A DNA stretch of 64,000 bases from Oxytricha trifallax (Eukaryota; Ciliophora; Spirotrichea; Sporadotrichida; Oxytrichidae): contig ARYC01017891.1 in the NCBI GenBank assembly GCA_000711775.1, positions 1-64,000 on the forward strand, written 5' to 3'. Below the pieces are notes generated by a model. That model was not told where the DNA came from and searched no databases. It saw nothing but the letters and a program-made list of their open reading frames with translations. A program made the translations under genes and the position numbers. The stretch's first letter is position 1. Every line of letters begins with the position of its first letter. Positions 40,001-52,000 of the stretch are shown one piece after another.

Positions 40001-43000
40001 ATATCACCCTGTAATAAAAACCCTTGATAAGAATTCTTTTTTATGTTATTTAATGAATAAATTGCATATATAATTAAGGGACTCAGTTTTATGCATGATA
40101 AATAATTACATAACGAAAAACTAATGTTTTTTAACCAAACTTATTTAATTAAATTTCGTTAAAACTATTTATTCTTATTGTCATCAGTGCTCTATCATGT
40201 AATTCATTGAATGATTTGATAGGCAACTTATTGTTATAAAATTCTTTAATATTCTTTTTATTAGCATACATTGTCTGATTAAAAATGTTTTTTTCTCAGT
40301 AAAAATATTAGATCATTGTTTCAATGATTTCTTCAAAGTAAAATAAACATAAATTAAAAAATTGACATAATTAGCATGAACTTTCTAAAAGCAAAATATT
40401 TTAATCTATATAAAAATCGAATTTCTATCTCATATTTTATTTTCTATTGATGTTAACTTAATAATCTACTATATATAACTGCTTTTTAAAACATTATTAA
40501 CGTTATCAATTAATATTATGGAGAAATGGTAACATTAAAATTTTATAAAAATTTATAAATTGTCTCTAATGCGTGCAAATAACCAAACAAGGTAACCAAG
40601 TTTTTATGAGCTAGAAATTCATAGAATTAAATAACTTTTATCATTAATATTTTGCAATCTTTAGGGCTTATTATCTTTCAAGCTTCATTTTAACTGTATA
40701 AATTTTAAAAAATCTTTATTTTTTATAAATAATATCTATATTATTAATTTATTTCTCGGACTTAATTCTTGATTTATTTTACAAATGTATATTTTCAATT
40801 TTACTTCATACTTAATAAATATTATTTACTTATAATTAATGAATACTTCTTTTATAAGTGTAAGCGAATCCCTATGAAGGGGTGAGCATCCCAAGAAAAT
40901 TGCTATGAAAGATTATAGTTCGCTTATAAAGAGGAAAATTCGATTATTAACTTTTCTAGTATTATGAAAATAATTTTTCTTTTCTTTCAGGAAGAAATTA
41001 AATTGAAATGGCATATGTGTAACTGTTGGAACACTATTACGCATTGCTGTTGCTGCTTAATTGAGCACTATTATTGTTTAATAATTTATTAAATGCCGTA
41101 TTATATCTAATTTTAGGCAAAAATTTTATTACATTCCAATATATATATAGACCCCCTTTTAATTGCGGATTATATTTCGAATTGTCTCAAATTGGATAAA
41201 ATTGTTTTTTAAGCCCCAAAGAATATTATAAATATCAAATAAAAGGATTATGGGGTTTTAAATGTATTATAATTAACTGCGGAAATTTTTTCATTAAAAT
41301 TTAATTATAAAAAGATTAAATTTTAAATTTAAATAACAGTTATTTATTAATAAGATAATTAAATTTTGAAAAAAAATATATTCTTAAAAAAACAAATTAA
41401 ATAAGCCATCACTATTTATTATTAGAATATATTTTTATTTAGTGAAATAATTAAAAACATAATATATTATTTAATTAGGTTGTAAACCTTAAAATTCAAA
41501 TTAAATTAGATTTATTAATTTGTTTTATAAAAACATTTTGTTCTTAATATACTAATTATTAAACATAACTTATAATAAGAATTAAAATTATTTAATTCCT
41601 TTCAGTATTTCTAATAAACTATCATACGTATATTTTATTCATATTGTAATTTTTAAATTATAAAATGTATGCTGCTAATTGTAAAGTGTGGATTTTATTG
41701 GAGTAAAGTTATTTTCTGTAAAACAATGTGAAATTGAGATTAAATTTAACGGTTTATAGAGGAATTAAGGCAAATCAGAATTAGGATGGCATTTTAAATA
41801 TTTAAATTTGGTCATTAATTCATAAAATGTTTTTATTTATAAGGCGAGTGTGATAGTTAAATTATTATCAAAGCTAAGGATGCAAATATTGCTATCTTTT
41901 GAGACTCTGTATTGAGATTTGGCATCCATAATTATATTTAAAAAATATTAATTATAATAAATAGATTTGAAATTTCAATTTTAGATTTTTTTATATTAAA
42001 AACTAACCAAAATTATTACTTTACAAAATTCTCATAAACTATTCAATAATAATTTCTAATAATTTATATTTATTATATTTCAAATCTATTTATTAAAATT
42101 AATATTTTTTAAATATAATTATGGATGCCAAATCTCAATACAGAGTCTCAAAAGATAGCAATATTTGCATCCTTAGCTTTGATAATAATTTAACTATCAC
42201 ACTCGCCTTATAAATAAAAACATTTTATAAATTAATGACCAAATTTAAATATTTAAAATGCCATCCTAATTCTGATTTGCCTTATTTCCTCTATAAACCA
42301 TTAAATTTAATCTCAATTTCACATTGCTTTACAAAAATTAACCTTATCAAAATCCTTTTCTTCAAAATACTATTTTAAAAATGTAGTATCCATATTTAAC
42401 ATTGTAGGAATATATTATATTAGAAAAAATTAAATCCATAGTAGTTATAATCAAAATCCTACAACCCTTTAATGACGTTTATAAGTGCTTTGATTTTTAG
42501 GAAATTTTTAGGGGTTGGGGTAATTAATAGGTTTTAATGTGAAAAATAAAGTAAATGTATTTAATCTAATCACTCAAAATGCACTTTAGGATCATTTAAG
42601 AGAGGTTTGAAGTTTATCTTACTTAACCACAACTCTATCTACTCTATTGATCTTGAGTTTGGTTTTATTATTATTGACTCTGCCATTTGTTTCATTGGTT
42701 GAGAGACTCTGTTCTCTCTATAAATTGCTTTATCCTTTGCTTAGCATCTTTCTCGCACCTTGTAAAGAAGTAATCGTTGCGAGGCATATCGCACTCGATT
42801 ATTATTGCTGCTAAAGCCCATATATCTCTGTGAACAAACCCTACCTTGTGAAGCTCTTCAATACCTTGTATGGTCAAAGTTGCTATTTATCCCAGTTACT
42901 TATGATTCCTTTGATCTGTTAAGGTAGAATTTTTGAAATAAAAGTCAATTTCAAACTGTTAAATTAAAAAGAGAGATATATAATCAGGTCCTTAGTAGAT

Positions 43001-46000
43001 CAGTTATTAAAATTAAAAAGCTGAAATTAGGTTTTAATCCATCTTCTATCGCAGTATTATTTGCACGTTCATCTCTGTTCTCTTCTTAGTAATTTGTTTG
43101 AACTTTAAGCCTCCGAACCTCTAGTGCTTTAATCGGTGTAGTATCACTTAAATCCGTGCTCATATTTCGGTAGCTTATCTTAGTAAATCTGCGTGATTTT
43201 GAGATTTCGTCATTTGACTCAGAGCTTCCGTAACTAACAGTATACTGTTGAACATGACCAACAACTGTAAAAAATTGTATCGTAAATTGATATTTTACAT
43301 ATAACTTTTTGCTGCTGCGTTACATTAACATCACAATTTTCACAAATATTTTTCATTTTGCTTTTGCAAAAACTTATTTCTCTTTAGTGTATTCTTTTCT
43401 TCCAGAAAGTTTTAATTTTATGCAAAAATGAAAAATATTTGTGAAAATTGTGATGTTAATGTAACGCAGCAGCAAAAAGTTATATGTAAAATATCAATTT
43501 ACGATACAATTTTTTACAGTTGTTGGTCATGTTCAACAGTATACTGTTAGTTACGGAAGCTCTGAGTCAAATGACGAAATCTCAAAATCACGCAGATTTA
43601 CTAAGATAAGCTACCGAAATATGAGCACGGATTTAAGTGATACTACACCGATTAAAGCACTAGAGGTTCGGAGGCTTAAAGTTCAAACAAATTACTAAGA
43701 AGAGAACAGAGATGAACGTGCAAATAATACTGCGATAGAAGATGGATTAAAACCTAATTTCAGCTTTTTAATTTTAATAACTGATCTACTAAGGACCTGA
43801 TTATATATCTCTCTTTTTAATTTAACAGTTTGAAATTGACTTTTATTTCAAAAATTCTACTTATGAAATCTCTTAGGGTCATTTCATAGAGTGGGAGTCT
43901 GAAAGCAACATGATCCTTGGCAAAGAGAACAGTATCTAGCTTGATTAAGTAATTACACTCTTTAAACTTTGCTTGAGTGAGTACTTGATAATCATTTGTA
44001 AACTCCATTTAATATTTATCATCTCTTAAGAGATAGTTGAAAGGATACACCTTGAATGCGTATTTATGATCATTGATATATTTCTTATCAAAAGAGTCTT
44101 CTAATATAAGGTAGCTTTAAAGAGAAGTATATAGGTAAATTTAACCAAGAACTGATATTTTCTTGTATTGAATCTTGATCATTGTTAGTTCAGAGGTCAG
44201 TTGTTAGTGCCTTTCTAACGTACTCTAACTCTCTAGCTTATTCAGGAAGTACACCTTAGAATATTCCCTCGCTTGTCTTTTATTTACAATCTTCAGGTCA
44301 ACTTCATGTTTTTCAACTTCTATATCTTTCTTGTGAGCCTTTAATAGATGATTCTTCAATTCTCTTGTATGAGAGTATTGCCTATGGCACTTAAAACAGT
44401 CATACTTTCCATCTATTTTATCATTCTTTAAGTATACAGTGAGCTTGGCTTCTCTATGCACCTTCTTATGTCTGTACTAACTAGATTTATGAGCGAAGTC
44501 AGCTCACACTTCTCACAAAAGTATACTTCTACTTCTTTAGTTTATATAGGAATTCATTAATGCCTTTCTCCTCCTCTCTGTCTCTCACACACTTGTTTGC
44601 CATTTATTTTCTATTATTATAACTGAGTAAATAAAAGCTTTACAAGCCTAATAGTTTCAAGGAAATTTTTTAAAGTATTAGAGAGAAAAAAATGAGTGCT
44701 AAGAGACGATCCAGTTATAAAAATGGATGAGAGAGTAACGATTTTTACTATAAATAATAAGTTGATTTAAGTAAGTACCGATTTAGGAGGTGCACCTTAT
44801 TAAGAACGTACTGCTTTAGGAGGTATTTTATGATTATGTGATTAAATTTATGGTGCTCCTAATTAAGTACTAGCATTAATTAAAGCACCTAATTAAGTAC
44901 TACCATTTTAGAAGCTGATCCTAATTAAGCACGTACCAATTTAAATTTTAAAAATTACAACTATAACATTAGAAATTGATTTCAATCTTTCAAATTTGAA
45001 GCAGTTCTCAAAACCTTCTCCATATCTTACTTAGAGGTTGACCTGTTATAGGATGCCCATATTTAATAGCAAGTTTTACAGAGGTATATAATTGAAATCA
45101 ATAAACTTAAATTTGAGTATCATTTCTTAGATGTGTAAACAAGATGGAGTCAATGAATGATGCAATTAAAAGTGTGTAAGCACAAGAATTGATTCAAAGA
45201 TTTCGAAGCAAGGAGGATTTTCATTGCAACCTGGTTCAGCAAGGAAATGAACTCAAAGTAATTAAACTTGATTATGTAATTGATTTGTTCCTGCCAACGA
45301 TGGAAGGTACTAAAATTTCATTTCTAAGAGGAATACTCTGCGAAGAAAAGAAAGCATTGAAAACTAAAGATGTAAAGTTTGAAGAGATTCTAAACTATCC
45401 TGAAATTTCAGTAACTATCTTATATATAGATGCTATGAACGACCTAAAGATTTCGCAGTACCTGGCTACTAAGATGCAGTTGTCAAATAAATTACCTGAA
45501 AAAACTATTTATTTGGCATACTTGCAACAATTAAAGATGATTACTTGAAGAAAATATTAAAGAATCTCAAGAGAAAAGGTACACCATCTCTTCAGAAGAT
45601 AAGGAAAAATAAGGGATCAAGATAAGTGAGAGCTGGCTATCAGAGCAGCAGAAGCATCCTTATATTTCAAGCTTAACTCTTTAGAAAAATCTGGCACTGG
45701 CATCTTCTTGATGAAGGAAAAGAGCAATCTTTACAGAAATCGAAAGTCGCAGACAAAGTATGAAGTCAGCAAGAGACTTTATTCAAATATTAAGCCTCCA
45801 GAGTCAATGAATATAGATGCTGGAGCTGCCAGTAAGAGAAGAAACCTAGGAGGAGGATAGTAACAGGAGGAAGAAAAGAAAGAGACACCAACTCCCTCGA
45901 AACAATTTAAATGTGATTTACATATTCATTAACTTAACCAATAAACTTATTTGTATACATTTACTCTCCCTCAATTTGCAAACTTTTAAGCTAACTAGTT

Positions 46001-49000
46001 ATCTACTCTCTTCGCTGAGTTTTTGATAAAGTCTACTGTATCGATAGGTAGGTCATTCATCAAGTGGAATAGCAGTAGTTTCTTGAAATCACCTTTTAAT
46101 ATACCCAGTAGAATTTAATTCCATTAAACTATAGACTGTAAGGTACGTTAAACACTGGCGTTATTCAAAGTTTTTCATAACTCTTCCTTGTTTCTTTAGT
46201 CTTATGAACAGAAAGTTTATCAACGAATAGTATAATCTCTTATTCAGGGTACTTCTCTCTCAGCTGCTCTAAGAACTTAATTTACTACTCTGTCTTAATT
46301 GAGCAAGGATAAATAACATAAGTTTCTAAACCAGCATACTCGCTAATACCTCCAAGAATTTCAAGTATTTATACCTTGACTTTCTAGTCATATACTTCTA
46401 TATTACTATGTCTCTTATACCTAGACTTCTAGATGAAAATTTTGAAGGTAAACACAGCCTCATCAGCATGTATAAACTTAGTATTTTATTCTATAAGCTT
46501 TCGACATTTAATTATAAATATAATTTAGATTATTGTTGTAAAATGGCAGAGTGAAATCAATCACTCTCTTGATACGATTCACACTTTCATAAGAGATACT
46601 ATTTCGTTTATAGATGTTGTCTATAGATTAAGCAGAGATCTTCAACTCAAGGAATTGGTGAGGAAACATAGTATCTCGTTGGTCTTAAGAGAAGTGAGCT
46701 CAATACTTCAAAGTTTTCTCATGAATAAGAAAGTCAATATGCTTCTAAACAAACTTTGACTTCCTCTAAGGCATAGAATTCAGCATTATTGCTTTAATTA
46801 TACTGCTAAAAGGCAGTGGGAGCGAAAAGTTTATGAACTCCGCTTTAAGAGCAGTGCAATTGACTTATAATTGAGTACTGGTTTGACTTATTCACAGTAT
46901 AAATCATATCCATAACGAAATTAAAAAACTAAAAATATATACTCTTCAATATAAATAGACCTCAAAAGCTTGATATTTTTGTCTCGCGTTTAATTAATAA
47001 CCCCAACCCCTAACAAATTCCCTACAAATCAAAGCACCTATAAACCTCACTTAGGGGTTTTGGGGTTTTAAATTATAGAAAAAGCAATTGAATTACTAAT
47101 CAATTTTTAAGATCTCTTAAATGGTTCTATTATTTTACAATGAGTTATATCTTAAATAATTTCAAATTTTTATTTTAAGATAACTCCTAAAACAATTAAA
47201 TATAATTTTGGGGGGAGTTTCTTGCGCAATATAAATTTTAGGAATTTTTCCTGGCAAGTATGGTTTTTTATCTTTTATTTTTTGTTTTTTTAATTATTTT
47301 TACTAACAATAAAGGACAATCCTTAGTGATTTATCTTACAAAATATTTAAGATTAATTAGCCTAGTTTTTCTAAAATTTTTAATACTAATCTTTTAAACA
47401 TTAATTTTCTTTTCAAATTGAATTAGATTTACTGTTACACGATAATTTTTTTATAAAATTCCTATTTATATTTATAGAAACTTTATTTATAATACTAAAA
47501 AACATCTTGACCTTAATATTTTCATTATGAAAATGGATTTTTAATTTTTCCCTTAAAAAGCTGTTAAATTAAAATACTTAATTAATTAATAGTTTTATAA
47601 AAAATGAATGAAATTAGATATAAAAATAATTTACTTGCCAGGAAATTTCCCCCTTTATTTTTAAATATAAGCGAAATAACTCTAACAATAATAATAAAGA
47701 CCCCATTTTTAATGTTCAAATAATAATGTTTGATATAGCTATATTTTTGAAATATTTCCTAGAAATATAGTTGAAGATAATTGATTATAAATTGATTTAT
47801 TTTAATTTGGTAATCTTCAAAAAATGTATTCCTTCAATATTGGAAGGAATTCTTCTATTAATTTATCATTAGTGAATTAAAATAATAATTTTAACCTTAA
47901 AATAAATTCAGCTAAAATTAAATAAGATAGTATATTTGTTTAATGATATATTAAAAATCTATTTCCTAATCCTTCTTGCAATTCATTCCTTATCCTGGAT
48001 AAAGTTGATCTATAATAATATTAATATTCATTTATGCATTATTTTGATTTTACGATATTTTTTGTAACCGTGATTGAATGCATTTTTGTATTGTAAATCT
48101 CAGCAATGATCCTTCATTTGAGGCATAAGAACCCTTTACCACTATATTGAAATTCTTATCAAGGCAGTGAGCATTTAGTCTAATTATTTAGGAAAGAATT
48201 ATTACTTTATATTGATATTTAAATAAATATGGAAAATACATTACGGCTGTAATTTGATTTTGATTATTTATTAAAACCCCATTAGTCAATTAAGAACGAA
48301 GATTAGGAGTTAAGAGCAATTTAATTAATATATAATTATTATTGGCTAAAATTTATTATAATTAGACTAAAATCAAATTTTCACGCCCTGATTAGTTTAT
48401 TTTATAGAGACAATTAATTGGGCAAATAGCTTTAATAATTAGCTCGAACATTCTTAATTTACGCCAATTATGATTATATTTTATTTTAATTGTTCTCAAC
48501 TCCTAATCTTCGTTCTTAATTGATTAATGGGGTTTTAATTTCAATATTATAATAGATTTTATAAATCTTTCTAAATTATTTGTAACTCCAATAAAACCAT
48601 AAACTTTTCAGTTTCTAATAATGACTGCATTATAAAATTTATTTATAAATTTCAAATGAAAAAAAAGAAGTATTAATTGAAATTTTCAATTCTCATTAGC
48701 ATTAATTTTATAAAAAAATTCATGCCATTCTTTAAGTTGAATGGATTATTTAATGTTTTCATTCATAATTTTTAATGGTCTTTATTTTCTCATTTACGAT
48801 TTACTTTTATATAATATAAATATTATTTCAATGAAATCGATTAAAAATCATTTATCTACACAAATATGATTAAAAATAATTAATATAATTTCAATTTATT
48901 TAATAATTAAATATTAACTATGCTGTCAATTTTTCAAATCTTAGGCAATATTATACTTTTCTTATAGGGAACAAAATTTTACCTGGACTTTACTATTTAC

Positions 49001-52000
49001 GATGCTTTTTTATCGCATTCTTTGGCAGATATAAATCCATCTTAATTTTTTTAATCAAAATCAATTAAACAATTCACACAAGTTAAAATTAATTAATCCC
49101 ACTCAAAAGATACTATCAAATAGCATCTCCCTTCCATAGTAAAATCCAGCTATTTTAGTTCCCTTTTAAAAAACTACAATATTAACTTGGTTCCAAGAAA
49201 TTAACAGCTTAATATTTTGATAGTTTAAAAAATCATTTTTAAATTGTATCTTTAATTGACTGCATTCCTCTCATAAATTAAATTAAATTCATAAAATTGA
49301 AAAAATTTTGGGGTTTTAAAGGTCAATATAACAATTATTAATAATATAATTATTTAAATGTCCTAAGTTGTTTCACTCATATGATCAAATCTATCTTCTC
49401 GGCATATTTCAACTGGGATTTAAGTTACTTTTTCGAGATACGTATTGCTTAGATTTAAATAATTATATATTATATTTATTACTTGTGATAGTATAGTCAA
49501 CTTACGATATATTTATAGATAGATATTAGAAATATGTCTAGTAATCTTATATTGGTAGAATTAATAAAATTAAAAAATATAAGTTTAATTATTCTTAAGT
49601 AATTTAAAACTCTTACAGACAAAATATAATGATTCGAAATCTACTCAAGGTAAGTTAAATTTCTTGTTTAATAAACACTTTAGATACTATTTCAATTTTA
49701 AAATCTTTTAAACTCTACGATTTACTGATAAGTATAATAAATTATTTAATTTTTAAATCGTTTGTATTTCTCAAATAAAATTAATTTATAAACTAATCGT
49801 ATGTGCTATTGGTGGGCGGGTAAAACATGAATGAAATTAAATTATTTTAAATTTCAATTTATTAATAATTGTTTGAAACGTCAAAGTTATCCTTCGTTAG
49901 AACAGTTTCTTTTTGTAAATAATATATATTTATTAATTATTTCTATTGGTGTAGACTTTTAATTTGAATATGAGGTAGAATAAGTAATTTGATATATAGA
50001 TCTTTACAATAAAACCTCCAAAAGTCTTTTATAAAATGCTTTGATTAATAGGAAATTTGTTAAGAATTGTGGTTATTAATAGGTTTAAATGTGAAATTTA
50101 TAGTAATTGTATTTAATTTAATTACTCAAAATGCTCTTTTTTATCATGTGGTAAAAGTCTGAAGTTTATCTTACTTAACCAAAACTCTATTTACTATATT
50201 GATAGGTCTGATCATAAGTTAGGTTTTATTATGATTGACTCAGCCATTTATTTCATTGATTGAAAGACTCTGGTTTTCTATAAACTTCTTAATTCTTTGC
50301 TTAGCATCTTTCTCGCACCTTTTAAAGTAGCAATCGTTGCGAGGCATATCACCCTCTAATAATATTGCTGCGATAGCCCACACATCCTAATGAAAGTCTC
50401 CATTTTTCCTGTTTTCTATTTCTGGATAATAGCCTGGAATGCCCATTACGCTCCCAAGTCTTGATAATTGCACCCTTTATGCTCTGTTGAAGTCAATTAT
50501 TGTCACTCTTACAGGTTAAAAGCTTAACATTATTTTTTCAGGCTTCAAATTCTGTGAAAAAATTCGAACTTGTGTAGCCCTTTTATACCTTGCAAGGTTT
50601 AAGTTGCTACTGAAACAAGCTACTAATGATTTGTTTGATCTGTAATGAAATATCTGAGGGCCATTTCATAGAGTGTAAGTCTAAAGGAAAAATTATCCAT
50701 GGCAAAGAGAACAGCATCTAGCTTGGTTAAATAACTACACTGATTAAACTTTGCATGAGTGAGCACTTTTGATACATATTAGTAAACTCCCTTTAGTATT
50801 TATCATCACTTAGCAGATAATTGAAAGGATAAACCTTGTAAGCATGTTTATGGTCATTAATGACTTTCTTTTCAAAAGAGTTCTCTTGCATTTGATAACT
50901 TTAAAGAGAAGTATCTAAATCTAACTATGCAAAGAAGTGGTATTTTTTAATAGAATTTTGATCATAATTTTTATGATTTCAGAGGTTAGTTGGTGCCATG
51001 CCTCTTTACTTACTCTAACTCTCTAGCTATTCAGGCACTGCCACTATAGAATATTTCCTCACTTTTCTTTTGTTGAGAAGCTTCAACTCATTTTCATGCT
51101 TTTCATTTTCAATATTTTTCTTGTAAGCTTTTAAAGTCTCTTGTATGAGAGTATTGCTTATGGCACTCAAAGTAATCATACTTTCCATAGATTTTATCAT
51201 GCTTTAAGCATACAGTAGGCTTGGATTTTTAAGCTCATTCATATCTTTATAACAGATTGATTAATGATCAAGATCTCTGTCTCTCACATAGCTCACAAAA
51301 ATACACTTCAACTTCTTCAGTTTGTATAGTAATTTTGGTGGAATGTTTCCTGCCCAAGTGCAGTTTTCCGCCCCTCCACGAAGGTTTACTGCACCAAAAT
51401 TCAAATTTTTATTATTTTTCAATAACAACATTAGAAACATGTAGATCCCAAGTTCAATTACCAACCCAATACATTAAATAACTTTTTCTACTATGTAACT
51501 TTCAAGGTTTATATTTGTTCTTTGTCTTATTATATAATAAAAACAAAGTTAAACTAATTGTTTATTCTATATAATTAGTGTGTTTTTCATTAAAATATAA
51601 AATCTTTATCAAAGTAGAAATGATATTGGATGCTAGATAATAAATAATTAAATCATTAATGATGTTAAAGATATGTGTAAATTATAAATATTATATATTT
51701 TTATGTATAGGGCAGAAAACTTCCGAAGGGGCTGAAAACTATTTTTTTTGGGCAGGAAACTTCCCCCCCGGAATTTCATTATTTCATTTCTCATGTTCTC
51801 TACAACATACATTTTTGTCATTTATTTTTTATTAATAATTTCTGCATTAATTTCAGAGTCCTCAAGTGATAGCTCTGGCAGTTCCATATAAGAGTTCATC
51901 TCACAGCTATCACACTTTTTATTGCTGCCAAAGGTAATTTCTCATTTAGTTTGATAGAAGTGCTGTTGTTTTTCTCAAATTGTTAGCGCTCATATTTAAA

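Larger units (their letters stand above)
42924..43860. mobile_element. Foldback element P6, each arm carrying a small gene, inside TBE B
   Basis: A 937-bp near-perfect palindrome with ends GTAGAATTTTTGAAATAAAAG and complement, arms of about 430 bp and a loop at about 43365-43420. It splits the kinase gene of TBE B, where TBE C is continuous at the same point. Both arms hold the same intron-containing gene, starting 71 bp apart and reading outward. The target duplication is unclear (TTAAG against TTATG). Near identity of the arms argues for recent formation or gene conversion. Confidence 0.88.
42590..44605 (-). pseudogene. TBE B zinc finger/kinase gene, interrupted by foldback P6
   Basis: Recognisable parts from the 5' side: a C2H2 finger at 44330-44420 (CFKCHRQYSHTRELKNHLLK-AH), kinase N-lobe pieces at 43860-44220, and after the foldback a C-lobe piece at 42692-42880 (IEELHKVGFVHRD, then DIWALAAIIIECDMPRNDYF). 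The catalytic loop after HRD is deleted: HRD runs straight into DIWALAA, which in copy A lies far downstream. The first finger is mostly lost. Clearly non-functional as it stands. Confidence 0.85.
42452..47070. mobile_element. TBE B: telomere-bearing element with a foldback insertion
   Basis: The left end, CAAAATCCTACAACCC, is a mutated C4A4 repeat; the right end is GGGGTTTTGGGGTTTTA. Target duplication AAT lies at 42449-42451 and 47071-47073. It has the same gene order and orientation as TBE A. It is 4619 bp long, about 940 of which are the foldback P6 inside the kinase gene. It lies in a gene 4 spacer. Its terminal repeats belong to a different subgroup from TBE A (TTATAAGTGCTTTGATT inside the ends) and match TBE C and TBE D. 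Confidence 0.93.

Noticed and set aside
27722-51880. Homology between the 27.7-kb island and the TBE zinc finger gene (GTGATAGCTCTGG)
   Set aside because: The match is only about 25 bases and neighbouring codons do not align, so chance is likely.
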